A stretch of DNA of 64,000 nucleotides, taken from positions 50,424,489 to 50,488,488 of the forward strand of contig NC_088203.1 in the NCBI RefSeq assembly GCF_037126465.1, written 5' to 3'. The translations under genes and the position numbers were made by a program. The stretch comes from Ornithodoros turicata (Eukaryota; Arthropoda; Arachnida; Ixodida; Argasidae). The notes beneath the pieces are model-generated. The model did not search any database and was not told the DNA's origin. It worked only from the letters and a program-made list of their open reading frames with translations. This document shows positions 10,545 through 22,305 of this stretch, piece by piece (position 1 is the stretch's first letter; every line of letters starts with the position of its first letter).

Positions 10545-13402
10545 GCTTTCCATGCAACGGCGCAGAACAGATGACAGCGCCGCCGCGCCATCTGTCGCGT
10601 AAAGTCAGCAACTACCTTTCTTCTCGCCCCCAACGTGAGATTCTCTGGTCGCGCGCCGGCGCTTGCTTCTATGGGCAGTTTCACCTCCTAGACTTCTTAC
10701 TCCGTGGTTCCAGTGACCGGGTATCCGTACGAGCGACTTTATCTGACGAGATGTCGGCAAAGGAGAGCAAGGAGGAAAGCACGCGCCAACGAGATATCGC
10801 GGTAGAAATGACAAACGCATCCGAACGACGTCTGAAGTGACGGTGAAGCAGTTATTCAAAAACGCGACGGAGGACGGCGCTGAACGCAGCATAGCTAGCA
10901 GACGCAGCGACGCAGTTTCTTGTCGGAGAAATTCTGTGGAGCGCCCACAGAATCTCTCGGCAGTAGACGAGTACACGAAAAGACGTGACATTGCTCACGT
11001 GAACCCAAGACACAATGATTCCGCTCCTGTCGCACTCGCGCATCCGCGGAGATCTCGCCCGAAAAAGTCACTAGTGAGTTTTAGTTCCCACTACGATAAC
11101 ACGCCGATCGATACGATCTCCGAAAAACACATACGACTCACGAGTCGGTGGGAATGATTCGTATAGCGCTTGTCCGCAGTTTTAGTTTGCAGACGAAGAG
11201 TCACCGAGAACTACCCCATCGATACGGAAAATCAAGCGGGACGCCATCTGTCCGCACAAATCTTAACTTCGTTTACTCGTATAAGTTAGGTTCCAGTTAC
11301 ATTATGCGCATGAAACGCGTGTTCCAAGCATTTGTATCAATGGTTGTGGAAGACGTAATGTTCCTAAATGTTTCGCTGTGCATTTGTGCGGCGGCAACAG
11401 TTTTCGGTCAAAACATTGTCTGCGAAACAATGCACATCTTCACGTAGGCTTAGGCATCCAGACGGAGGAAGTCACACAAGGTGTGAAGTACGCACACTAC
11501 GCCTCGTCCACAGTCCGCTGTCCTCCTTCAGAAGAACCGCTACTGTACCCGTGGTTGTCGCCGAGCCATGAATTCGGGAAGTTGCTGACCAAAATCGTTC
11601 GCAGTGCACGCCGCGAGCGAACGATCTTGTTTCTGTTGTTGTCAGCCATCTTGTATGTAAGTGAACGCTCTGCGCATGCTCCAGCTGGGTGGGAGCACGA
11701 AAGCTCGCACGAAAGAAGTCCGATAAATTCGGAATGAGTGGGATTCCGATATTTTTCGTAGGTGATAGAGATCTCCGACTCAGTTTACGCATGCGCGCTT
11801 TGCGGAAAGCTGAGTCGGAAAGTTATCGGAGGAGCAGAAGTGGCCAACTAAACCCTACTGTCACTCGTGTGGATGCCCGGTGAAGGGTATTTGACGAATT
11901 TTTCGAGGACGATCTACCGAACGCACTTTTGTTCTGAAAACGGCTACGATATCAGGTCACCGAAAGGAACAGATGTTCTCATTGGGACAACTTCGTAGCT
12001 TTTATAATTAAAAAGTTAATTAACGACTTTCAGGTAATTAATCGTTTGACGGTTGAGCAACATATGGCCAAGAACGTCCGCCGGCCGAGAGATGTTAGAA
12101 GTGAAAACAGCATGTCTCTAGGCCTTATGGTTTTTTGATGAAAAATATGTCTCGAAAAAAAAAAAACTGTTCATTTCGGGTGCTACAGGAACACGAGGAA
12201 GTATTATATATTACTTTCACTAGCAAACTGCCATTTCAGCACTTCGTAAAATTTGTAAAACTGACCACAAACGCTGCTGCTCTATCTGCATGCATCTAAC
12301 TCAGCACACCTGTGGTTGGATTTATATCCTACATTTTTGCATGACGGGCAACAATAAACATTTCATGAAACAATCACCCAGGGTAAGAGAATTGTTTTCA
12401 CTAGTCACTTCACAGCCGATGTCAGCCTTATTCCTCAAGTAAGCTGTAAGTACCTCAGTAAAGGACGACGTGTCCCTGGCAGCTATATCCGTTGCGTGCC
12501 CTACAAATGCAGCATCTCGCACTTAGAATATTTTTAGAAGTCGAAATGCATAGTAGAAGGTCTAGCACATGGCGTTACAGCCGCAGTGCTCCAGGGAAAG
12601 GACCATTTCCATGTACGCGTTGCCCCTGCAGCGAAATGACCTAACATCTAAGTACTAAGTCAGCTAAATAACACCATGTGCTGGAATTGTTTGAGGTTAT
12701 GAAAGAATATCATTTGTTTAGAATGGCATAGCCTACTCCTGTGGAAGCAAACAACGCGTGTTGCACCAAATGAAAAAAAAAAAAAAAAACTCCAAAATGT
12801 AAGGCATGTTCATAGTATGCTGTTTTCATGCCAACGATCATAACCACGCTCGTACACTTTTCCGCAACACATTGCGTTGAGTCGCGACTCTTGCGTTACA
12901 AATAGAGTGACTCTGTCTAACCCCACAAGGAGCCTCTGCTTAACGCTCCAGAATTCTCGCGCGCTTGGCGAGGATCCACGCTTCTCATCTTACCTAATTC
13001 TGCTTGAGAGTTTTCATAGACATTGCAGGCACGTGATAATTAAAAGCGTAGAATTGAATAAATTGACCTAGTGAAAGGCTGAGTCGCTGCGTTTTTGCAC
13101 CACCGCTAACGCAGGTGATCAGCGATAGTTAGTTTCCCGACGTGGATCGAACACTCGTACATGCAGCGCAGCCCAAAATGCACGGACGAAGACAATACAT
13201 AACAACTGCTTACTCTCAGCTAAACACATTTAATGGGTATTTAACAACTTTAGTGGTGATGGCATGCTGGAGGACACTCGTACTGCGGATAACACAACAA
13301 TAGAGTTCAAAGCTGCCGAAGGCAAACTTACAGCAGCATAAATGTGATCAACAGTAGCAAGAGAAGTGCATTCTCATGAAATAATTTTCTTCTTATAGCA
13401 TA
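10545..13402. other. long interval without a supported gene
   Basis: Several moderate open frames exist on both strands but overlap one another and show no recognisable domain or splice-consistent model. An inverted repeat TCCGACTCAG (11774-11783) / CTGAGTCGGA (11810-11819) encloses a GCATGCGC motif. An A-run lies at about 12774-12789. Host regulatory or decayed transposon sequence is possible. Confidence 0.3.
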
Positions 13403-14279
13403 CAGGGTGTCCGAGAAAACGTGTCATTGAATTATAATAAAAAAACTACGCCACCTAGAATCATGCGGTCTACAGCATTTGTTCTTACTAGGGTTTTGCC
13501 ACCTCCTAATGTGAATGTCATGTACTCCAAGTTTAATTATGTAAATATTTGCGAACTGAACTCGGAACTTTGCAAAGTAAAGGTCACTTTTTTACCCCAC
13601 CAATATGAAGAGCGTGCCGAATTCACTCAAATCCGTGATAATTCACAGTGATATTCACGAGCTATCCCATCGGAAAAAATAGCCGAATATCATTTTTTTC
13701 GGAGCACCGGACCATAGCGCGCGATGACTTTTTGAGCGCAATCGCTCTCAGTGCGACGAAAGGAGGTTCCGAAGCCAGCCCACAGAGTGATAGTAGAAAA
13801 AGTAGCTGTTCGTAAAAGTGGGAGAGGGAAAGCATTATCCCAGCGAAAGTCGAACGTGATAAGCCGTGCCTGTTTTGTCTCTTTTTGCGATGTCGGGGAG
13901 GGCTGGGTTTCCAACCTCCTTTCGTCGGACTGACAAAGATTGCGCTGAAAAATTCATCGTGCGCTATTCTGTGCGACCTCCGTAGAGCATGATGTTCGGC
14001 TATTTTTTCCGATGGGATAGCTCCTGAATATCCCTGTCAATTATCACTAATTTGACTAAATTAGACACGCTCTTCGCATTGGTGGGGTAAAAAAGTGACC
14101 TTTACTAAACAAATTTCCGACTTAAGCTCGCAAAAATTTACATAATTAAACTTACGTTACACGACATTCACATGAGGAGGTGGCAAAAACCCAGTAAGAA
14201 CAAATGCCATTGACCGCATGACTCTAGGTGGTGTAGTTTTTTTATTATAATTCAATGACACGTTTTCTGGGACACCCTG
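13403..14279. mobile_element. foldback MITE, TA target site, ~390-bp arms
   Basis: CAGGGTGTCC at 13403 and GGACACCCTG ending at 14279 are inverted termini flanked by TA. The arms are complementary for about 390 bp each (for example GTGTCATTGAATTATAATAAAAA and its inverse near 14230), with a loop of about 100 bp around 13840. Arms have diverged by scattered substitutions. It is non-coding and of Tc1/mariner type by its target site (inference). Confidence 0.8.
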
Positions 14280-15044
14280 TATGTGCATGCCTGTTAACTG
14301 AAACAATGATTACAGTTCCCCGACAAGCTTTAATTACTGAGAGTTGTGGGACCCTTTTCCCACGTCTCGGATCCATGCTCGCTCGCCTGGCTAGCCCGGC
14401 GAAAAGGAATGGAACGGATTACCGCGACAAGCAATGTATGTTTATTTTACCTGGATACCAACTGCCTTCCGCTCCAGTTCTCGAACGCTCACACACCCCA
14501 TGTGGCCCAATGAAGGTACGTCCCACATGAGTCAATGCATCAATGAGGAAAATATTTATTGCATACCTTCGTTCGTAAAGCCCCAGGCGACTGCCAGACA
14601 ACGCAGCTCTCCCTGACGAGCTCGATGCTCCGCTTTTGATCCCAATTTTCCATCGCCCCCCGCAATGCTATCAGCATATCACAGTAAGCAACGCCCCCTC
14701 GGGGCGCGCAACACAAGTTGTGGTTCCCACAGAGTGTATACAGCAGATGTGTATTAGATCAACAACATTAAATACAAGGTATTATATATACTACAAATAC
14801 ATTTCAAAATCTCATGTGACACACATTCCTTTACTTTTTGGAGGCGCTGTAGTAATCGATGTTTGTGGTGATGTTTGTGGGATGTTTGTGTCGTCGCCAA
14901 GCAGAAAGAACGGCTCGTCGGACAGGGCAACTTACGGACATTCTGGAATACCGCCGGATGTAAGCTAAATTAACACGAGAACTTAAGAAAGAGGACAGGA
15001 AGCGTTGGCGTATGTTTTGACACCATCGTTCACCGTTTGACCCT
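14280..15044. other. non-coding spacer
   Basis: I see no gene or clear repeat. Sequence just before 15045 shows weak out-of-frame resemblance to a LINE endonuclease-RT linker, so the LINE may begin slightly upstream. Confidence 0.3.
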
Positions 15045-16715
15045 GCCCCGAAGATCTGGCGGACAATCCGATCTCTGAAGGAGGCGCCCCCTCAAAAGAA
15101 TCCTCTCGCGGCCTTGGCTATCGTTAAGGGTGTAGACGAAAACACGCCGGCGACGGACTTCTGTCTGGTACTAACGACACCGGTGGCTGCCTCGACGACA
15201 CCGCTACACCCCAGTTTTGTCTACAGTTTGACGGCTGAACTTCACCAAGACTGGCCCCGTCCACCGGAAGTTCTGGACCGCGATTTCACACTAATCGAGC
15301 TAACGGCAGCGTTGAAGCTTGTGAACGCCGGCTCGTCCCCGGGACCCGATAAAATCACCTATGCCGCACTGCGGAACCTTGACGCGCGGTCACTCCAAGC
15401 TCTCCTTCGTGTATAATATGTCTTGGCAACAAGGATCTTTACCACCTACCTGGAAGGAGGCAATGGTTGTTCCCATCTTGAAACCACGCAGGCCCCCAAA
15501 TGTCCTATCCTCGTTTCGCCCTGTGAGCCTGACAAGGTGTATGGGAAAACTGAAGGAGAGAATGGTTTTGCATCGCCTCGTCTGGTGGCTCGAAAAACAA
15601 CGTGCGTTCCCTCAAGAAAATGCTGGATTTCTTCGCCACCGAAGCTCCATGGATCCAGTTCTCGACCTAGTCTCTATAGTCCAACATGCTCGTGCCCATC
15701 GGTGGATCGTCCTATCGGTTTTCCTCGACATCAAGCGCGCATATGATACAGTCTCGCACATTTGTGTGCTGCACGCCTTGCGCTCGTTTGGGGTATCCGG
15801 TCGGCTCTTCATCTGGCTCCAAGACTTTCTTACGGACCGAACTGTCGCAGTCCGTACGTCCCAAGGGCAAAGCCCTCAGCATCCTGTTCATTCAAGGAGT
15901 CCCCCAAGGAAGTCTTCTCAGTCCGACACTCTTTAATGTGGTGATGGCCGGCCTACAATCAGTAATTCCTCGCAAAGTGTCGTTTTCCGTGTATGCAGAT
16001 GACGTCGCCCTTTGGACCGTAGGACAATCACGCCCAGCCATACAGCGCCGCCTGCAGCTCGCTTTAAATAATGTAGATACGTACCTCACGCACCTTGGGA
16101 TGGACCTTTCACCCGAAAAGTGTGTCGAGCTCCCTTTCACGCGCAAAGCTATGACCAATTTCCCTCTTTGGGTTGGTGCCAAGAAGCTTGTGCCGATACG
16201 CTTCCACTGCTTCCTTGGCGTGGTAATCGACTCGGACTTGCGCTGGGCTTGCCACATTAAACACCTTGAAACTAAATTGCAGCGATGGCTCCCCGCAATT
16301 CAACATCTTTCTGGCTCAGGATGGGCTGTGATCAGCGTTCCCTGCTCGCAGTTCACGCGGCTTTGGTGAGGGCGACTGTGCTCTGCAGCCTTCCTATTCT
16401 GCACAGGATATCAACAACAACATTATATACCCTTAGGTCCCTGTTTGCTCGAAGCCTTCGTCGCTGCCTCGGAGTTCCAAGAATGGCTGAAACACTGCAA
16501 GTCCTGGCTGAAGCGGGTGAACTCCCGGTTGAGGTTCTACGTGAACGTGAAACGGCTCGGCACTTCCTATGTTTGCGTGCTCACATTCCCCGTCACCCAC
16601 TCCTCGGGAATATTCGATGCCGCATTGAAAGCGACTTCTATGGAGTAGCGCAGAGGACACGCCACACTCACACTGGCTTCATAGCTAAGGACATTATACC
16701 GCCGCAAGCTCCCTC
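15045..16715 (+). pseudogene. LINE ORF2, reverse transcriptase segment (5' truncated)
   Basis: This encodes the RT of a non-LTR retrotransposon in three or more frames. Visible RT blocks are SSPGPDKITYAAL (about 15332), SSFRPVSLTRCMGK (about 15509), FLDIKRAYDTV (about 15721), GVPQGSLLSPTLFNV (about 15895), the catalytic VYADDVAL (about 15990) and FLGVVIDSDLRW (about 16213). Frameshifts lie near 15405, 15865 and 16320. No endonuclease is visible, so the copy is truncated at its 5' end. The frame ends at APS just before 16716, where element A1 begins, and resumes at 18220. The RNase H downstream points to an I-superfamily-like LINE (inference). Confidence 0.85.
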
Positions 16716-18219
16716 GGGGGGATTACTGGCCATTGCATCGGTGCGTCGGCCTAACGTGGCAACGCCCACCGTCGGGCAAGCGCGTGCTGCCGACGCACGG
16801 TCTGAAGTGGTCAGTAAGGCCACCGTCGTCCGCTGGGTAGGCGAGCCTCGCCAGCGCGAGGAGCAATGACGCTACTCTCGATGGCAGACGCAAGACTGTC
16901 AAGCAAAAAGCCTAAATTTGACGACATTAACTTACGTTGTATTTACCTCTAAGAAATATAAATTTTGTTAACGCGTGGAAACAAACCTGCTTGCACATAC
17001 CTCGCTAGATGAGCACGTAAGACACGAATCAGCCAATGCGAATGCAGTGCAGTGTCGTCTGCTGCCGTCATCGGCTCGAAGGGAATCCTTCGGTGCTCGG
17101 AGTTGTCTCTTTTTCTTTTCACGCGAAACATGTGTTGAGGATTAATTGCGTATTTTATTTTAGCATTACATTCGTAGAAGACGAGGACGGCGATCTGTGC
17201 ACTATACGCCGCGTGGAAGATTGCTATACTGACGAGGATAAAGTTATTTGGTGGACTTACGGTGTGCTTGCTGAGCTTTTCGAGTGACCTCCCCTCCTTT
17301 TTAGTTGTACGACTAAATTAAGCAGTTATTCGTGTAAGAGCTCTGGGCGACACACATCCTGCTGAGGCTTCCAGAGAGTTGCCGGCACAGCAAGCTGCCA
17401 AGCTCAAAATGTGCGGAGCGGAGGCAGATGTCGACGGAGGAGGAGGCAGGTGCCACCATCAATATCGCACCAACTCCTTGAAGAACGAAGGAGAATGGTG
17501 GAACAACAACGGCGGATCGCAGGAAGCATTGACCGCCTGTACTAGGTATGCAAATCAGAGTTACAAACAATACGGACAATAAAATATGTGCTGGCTCATT
17601 CCCGTAGGAACTGGTTCCAATATCACAATATTTTGCGCACAAATTTCTGCAGATAAAGCATACAAATGAATAGCGCAAGTATTGCTAGTTTTTTTTTTAT
17701 TGCAGTGTCCAAATATTTCATAAATAAAGGAATGTCATGTTTGTGCAAGACGAAGTTAACTTCACAATGGTGGGTTACAAACACACTAACTCAGCTTATG
17801 CGGGTGATAACATTCCCTACATGGGAAACACTCGATGTCATGTCCATGTTTCCATATACATCCTGTATGTGTATACACGAGGCTTTGGACAGTCGGAAGA
17901 AGGAAAGAAACTGCTCTTCCGAGAACCACGTGAAGACATCCTTGTGAACACGAAATATCCTCGTTGACTTCACTGGAGCGGCTCCTTGTTCCACTAGAAA
18001 CGCGTACACAAGCGCCATTTTCAACGACGAACATCGCAGCGTTTTGCGTCGGCTGACCTCCTCGCCCAATGGCTACGAACGCCACACGCCCGGCGACGGT
18101 GGCAGGCCGCGAGTAAGGTGACTTCTTCCTTCTGACGACGAAGCGGGTCACGTGAAGCACGCGTTACTATGGAGACGACGCTGCGCTACGCACCGACAAG
18201 TGGCCAGTAATCCGCCCCT
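16716..18219. mobile_element. TIR element A, copy 1, inserted in the LINE
   Basis: The left end GGGG-GG-ATTACTGGCCATT and right end TGGCCAGTAATCCGCCCC are inverted. The 1.5-kb body is repeated at 33308-34645, with the same order of sequence and an internal deletion of about 200 bp there. The CAGGGGCGG-like terminus resembles hAT ends, but I could not find a convincing 8-bp target duplication (flanks GCTCCCTC and GGTCTCTG share only some bases). No transposase is visible, so it is non-autonomous. The LINE frame reads across if the element is removed. Confidence 0.75.
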
Positions 18220-18749
18220 GGTCTCTGCCGGTATCGCCGACTTTCGTAAGCCTTCCAAACCTTCTTGAAACAAAAGATCAGGTTCCCCCTCAAGTCCTCC
18301 GAGCCCATTTTCCTGCTCTGGTAGACGAGAAGTTTTCTACGTTTACGGCAGCATATACTGATCGCGCATCCCGAAACAACAAGTCCGCCTCAGCATTCGT
18401 CATGCCATCCGAAGGCGTAGTGCACGGAAGACGCCTTTCACATCCAACCTCCTCAACAGCTGCGGAACACTATGCCATCCTTTTGTTTTTCTACAACACA
18501 TCGCTGATTTTACCCCGCGGGAATGGGCAGTCTTCACAGACTCCAAATCTGCACTTCAAGCTATTGAAAATTCCGGCATACGAGGCCTATCCGCACCCCT
18601 CGTCACAGATGTGTTAATGGCTTACCACACTGTCTACGCAGCAGGCCGCAGGCTAGTTTTCCAGTGGCTTCCAGCCCATTGTGGTGTCGTGGGGAATGAG
18701 CAGGCCGACAGCGCCGCAGGAACTGCATTCTCGTATCGGAAACGGACCA
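18220..18749 (+). pseudogene. LINE ORF2, RNase H segment
   Basis: This continues the LINE interrupted by element A1. RNase H motifs in order are AAYTDRAS (about 18350; the usual G after YTD is R), STAAEHYAILL (about 18450), VFTDSKSALQAI (about 18530) and FQWLPAHCGVVGNEQAD (about 18660). These supply the expected D, E, D, H and D residues. A frameshift lies between the second and third motifs (about 18490-18520). Coding stops at about 18750 where element B copy 2 begins and resumes at 23211. RNase H removes the RNA strand during target-primed reverse transcription. Confidence 0.8.
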
Positions 18750-18919
18750 CGCAAGCAAGCAATGGCCGATGGCCGACGGTTGGCAAAAGGTCGGATGACA
18801 GTTGACCAACGACTCTTTCGGCCATCCAACGTTGGCGCAACGTTGCATAGTGATAGCAGCCGCCGGCTCTAAAGCGAAACGCACCGCCTCGAAAATATTG
18901 TCGCCACCGGCGTGCCAGC

Positions 18920-19310
18920 TCGGCTCATTGGCTGCACGTTATATGTATAAATATTTGGATGCTCATTGGTCTAAAAACTGGCGTCAGTTTCCTTCGCGCT
19001 GATTGGGCGAGAGTCATTTGACTGAGGAGCGAGCATCCGAACAGAGGAGGCACAGTAAGCCGGTTTCGCCGCCGCGCAAATAGTGTCGCCACTGGCATTT
19101 CCCGCCAAATTCCGGCTATTTACTTTCCATTGGCTCCGGTCTCCCACGTGACCCTTCTCGATCATGATTGGCTGAGGCTCATTTAACCGGTGGATTCGCC
19201 CGCGTTCGTTTCTCCGAGGCGCCGACCCGTCTGACCGTTGTGTAGCTCGCGTCTGCCTATGTGAGCAGGCGGTGATTTCGTTTCGTGGATTTCGAAGATC
19301 TTCGAGCCAT
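18920..19310 (+). promoter_or_regulatory. CCAAT-rich promoter-like region, unit 1 of element N
   Basis: Five ATTGG boxes lie at about 18927, 18965, 19002, 19129 and 19167, in GC-rich sequence ending at an ATG at 19309. A CACGTG E-box lies at about 19144. There is no obvious TATA box except weak ATTTAA at about 19180. Clustered CCAAT boxes upstream of a short first exon suggest an RNA polymerase II promoter (inference). Confidence 0.4.
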
Positions 19311-19785
19311 GGATGAACGCCTGAATGAAAGGTAAGCAGACAAACGTATGATGCATGTCAGTGATCAGACGTTTAATACTGTCGCCTAACTGTGTGCACC
19401 TTGCCCCGTATTACATCACTTCCTGCCGGTTAACAGTCATGATCTGGTTGATGATTCTGCGTGGCGTTGCTTCTTGCGTTTTGTTCCGCTGTTTGAATGT
19501 GTCTGATGGTTAATACACTGGTGTGCATGAAAAGGAAAACAGCGTGCATCGCGTACGCAGGGCTCCTCCAATTTTGGCATTAGTCGACATTAGACGCGTA
19601 ACGCTGGCATGTCTTATAGAGCGTATTCAGCCAATTAACGTTGCCTGTGCTCCGGTTTACCATATTATTAACAGGTTCCCTTGTTTTTTGTTTTTTCATT
19701 CAGACACCGACAGCTGTTCGTGACCCTGCGATCCGCGAGCATGTGGCCCCTGTCACCAGAAAATTCGACAGTTGTGCTGGGATGA
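19309..19785 (+). CDS. small two-exon reading frame in element N, unit 1
   Basis: Exon 1 is 19309-19331 (MDERLNE plus two bases), followed by GTAAGC. Exon 2 starts after a T-rich TTCATTCAG at 19704 and runs in phase to TGA at 19783-19785, giving 34 residues. AATAAA follows at 20005. The splice sites are strong, but the peptide is short and I recognise no domain. It may be a 5' leader of a longer transcript or a non-coding RNA instead. Confidence 0.3.
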
Positions 19786-20004
19786 AGCGGATGGCTTCTG
19801 CGACTCATCACGTGCTATAGATATGTATAATAATATCTACTTTCTCCAAACCGAATAGGTTCCCTTAAGGATTGTATAATATGATAGTCACGCTTTCTGT
19901 TGCTCGGCGCTATTTATTCTCTGTTTATTCTGCAGTATTCTGTAATAATCGTGTAGATTTACTTGCATTCAAATGTTGCTTCTTGTGTATATGTTTACCG
20001 TGTC

Positions 20005-20010
20005 AATAAA
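20005..20010 (+). terminator. polyadenylation signal, unit 1 of element N
   Basis: TCAATAAATTTG lies about 220 bp after the unit 1 stop codon, in AT-rich sequence with a GT-rich stretch downstream. Confidence 0.4.
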
Positions 20011-20369
20011 TTTGTACATGTGAATTCCTTCGTCTTCTGGATTTTCATTTTCTGCTTCCCGGTAATATTAGCAGATGACCTGGCGAAGCGCTCGGAACAG
20101 GGGGGGGGGGGGAGGAGATGAGTGAGAGGGTATGGAGAGGGCACGCAGCGCACATGCGCAGTTCGATCAGCCAGCGCGCGCTCTTTGGCGCCGTTTTCGG
20201 GCTATTTTGTCGTGATTCGTTACGGATGATCACGTGGTCAAGCGGGGCGGTGGTTTTCGTGGCGAAACTGTGGAAGCTACAGCCAGGCCCCCACAGCTCC
20301 CCCTCTTCGCGGCTCTAAAAAAATGTTTGCACGTCATAAACACGTGGTATTACTCCGTCAGGCATCATA

Positions 20370-20530
20370 GTTGATACCCATTGGCCGAAGGACATTGCGC
20401 GCTCCGCTATTGGTTGGCAAAGTTTCAAAAGAGCATTCTTTCGCGGGCTGCCTGTCTGGCGGGCAGTTACGAGAAGAGAAGGGAGAGAAGTGACAGCGGC
20501 GTCTCGCGTCTCGACGATGTCAGTTGACAC
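20370..20530 (+). promoter_or_regulatory. CCAAT-pair promoter-like region, unit 2 of element N
   Basis: CATTGGCCGAAGG (about 20379) and CTATTGGTTGGC (about 20407) precede a GC-rich leader and an ATG at 20519 followed by a possible GTATGA donor. GGCATCATAGTT just upstream also occurs upstream of unit 3, so the two promoters look paralogous. AATAAA for this unit is at 20965-20970. Confidence 0.35.
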
Positions 20531-20964
20531 CACGGTATGATGGCATTGTTCAAAGGGAAGTCCCAGATTTGTTCGTCTGTCAAAGTGACTCAGCGCATGT
20601 TGTGATGTTTCTCAACACAAGTATCCTACGTACGAACAGTCTCTCGAGTTCAGAACTGGAATGCAGCTCACGCCTGAGGAACACTTGTGAGCGCCGTCGC
20701 ATTTTCAAATGCAGTCACAACGGAGACAGGATTCGGTGTCCGTGCGGCAAGCATTGCCCGCTTCGATGAAACCCTCGCACTGCAGCCAACGAAAGGAGAT
20801 GCTAACCGTGAAATCGCGTGCACTCCTGTGATCGTCGCTTACTTCTGGGAGTAGTGTGTGTGTGTGTGTTTTCGTGTTCGAACTTGGTCAACGAACGCAA
20901 CGATTTGGACTCTGTAGGCACGGTGAATATTTGTGTCAGATTATTGAATCAGTACGATGTTTCA

Positions 20965-20970
20965 AATAAA
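20965..20970 (+). terminator. polyadenylation signal, unit 2 of element N
   Basis: TTCAAATAAATGTG in AT-rich sequence, about 450 bp after the unit 2 promoter-like region. No convincing reading frame lies between. Confidence 0.35.
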
Positions 20971-21094
20971 TGTGTATTTTGTCAAAAATTTGCCTAGTTG
21001 TTCTGGAATACGAATAACAAGCGTCGGGCATGAAAACCAGTAAAAGTAAAAGCCGATGGTAGCCAGTACCGGGCCGAAAGGCGAGCCAAACTGA

Positions 21095-22130
21095 GAGACT
21101 CCTGATTGGCCGAAAGGTAGGCATCATAGTTCATTTTCATTGGTTGCATGTCCAGTGTTGCCTGAATTATCTCAAACTATGGGCTCTATGGGGAGCTGTG
21201 GGAGCCTGCTACAGCTGCACTTCACTGCATCCGAACGCGCGAACCGCTCAACGGAAGCAGTCGAACGGAGGAGAAAGAAGAACGACAGAGGAGACATCGC
21301 GTCTGTCCGGCCACGCGTGTTCTCTCGGACTACAACCGTTGTGCACGCAGACGCTACGGGGTAGTTTGAGGGTTTTGAATGCTTTAGATTTAGGTTGTGG
21401 CGAACTGCTAATGTGAGAACGGAATGGCACATCCACCTCATCATCACAACAGCGAGAAGACGAACATGACATGGAATCCCTGCACCTCCAAAGGTCGCAG
21501 AAAATCGTTAGAGAGGAAGTCTACACTCTTTCCGACGTACTGCAGGTGAACTGTAAGACAAGTTTGATTACTTTTTTGTGACTGAAGAAAGTAATGCAGG
21601 TTTATCACGTTAAGTGTATTACGTACAACATTTGCGAGTCACTCGGTACGTTAGCGGCGTTTCATTGTGCAGTGCATTGCCGTAACTTGTACGTTTCTGA
21701 TATGCCGTTAATCAAATTGTGTGTGGTTATGCTAGTTGCCCCTCATGCGCGTCGCAGCCGTTCATTCACTGTGAACATTCACTACGTTCACTACGTTCAC
21801 TACATTCACTACGTTCACTACGAACATTCGTGACAAATGCCTTGGTGTTCAAATACAAAATCAAGATAGATTGCTTATCATAGCAGTGATTTTCGTGCAG
21901 TGTTGCGGATCATCAATATATATTTTTTTTTGTTTTAGTTCTCCCGCAGCCATCGGCAACAACGACGCACATATAGCTCAGCATTGACTTTTGAACGGCC
22001 CTTGGATGTCGAAGCACCTAAAGCTCCAGTGAAGCCTGTTACAATGCGTAAAATTATATGTACTGTAGCTTTTTCGAGGCAGTTCCCGAGGACAAATAAA
22101 GTTGATTTGTCATACATCATCGCTTTTTGA
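21095..22130 (+). other. unit 3 of element N: CCAAT pair plus possible two-exon frame
   Basis: CTGATTGGCCGAAAGG (about 21099) and TTCATTGGTTGC (about 21137) match the unit 2 boxes. Downstream, a possible exon at 21471-21545 (25 codons, CAG|GTGAAC donor) can join in phase to 21939-22130 after TTTTTTTTGTTTTAG, ending at TGA. Together they give 88 residues with a basic second half (SHRQQRRTYSS). However, another ATG lies 5 bp upstream in a different frame, and AATAAA (22095) falls inside the frame, so the coding model is weak. No known domain is seen. Confidence 0.25.
21776..21826 (+). repeat. 9-bp microsatellite (CACTACGTT)n
   Basis: ACATTCACTACGTTCACTACG-type units repeat about five times with one T/A variant, in the putative intron of unit 3. 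No function is implied. Confidence 0.7.
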
Positions 22131-22293
22131 TTATCTGCTTCGGGAGTCGAGACAGCATGATCGTTGCTCTACAGCGAGACAGCAAGCGCCAAAGACAAAC
22201 GGACGAGTCTGGGGGGTAGGGGTAGGGGGGACGAGAGGAGAGACGAAAAACCCGAGGAGAGAAGGGGAAGGAGGGTGGGAAAGGATGTCGGCC

Positions 22294-22305
22294 TGCGCAT
22301 GCGCA
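22294..22305. promoter_or_regulatory. perfect NRF1-type palindrome TGCGCATGCGCA
   Basis: This 12-bp palindrome matches the YGCGCAYGCGCR consensus of NRF1 (ewg in insects). It lies in a GC-rich stretch at the right end of element N, about 60 bp from an ATCACGTG E-box. Factor binding is inference. Confidence 0.4.

Noticed and set aside
10545..11160. Possible host gene from overlapping plus-strand frames (about 10571-11157)
   Set aside because: Frames overlap out of register, no domain is recognised and no coherent exon-intron model could be built.
12322..12522. Minus-strand 66-codon frame with an ankyrin-like phrase
   Set aside because: The resemblance is limited to a few residues and the repeat signature is absent.
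16716..18219. 8-bp target duplication for element A (GCTCCCTC versus GGTCTCTG)
   Set aside because: Only about five of eight bases agree and copy 2 shows no duplication, so hAT membership is not asserted.
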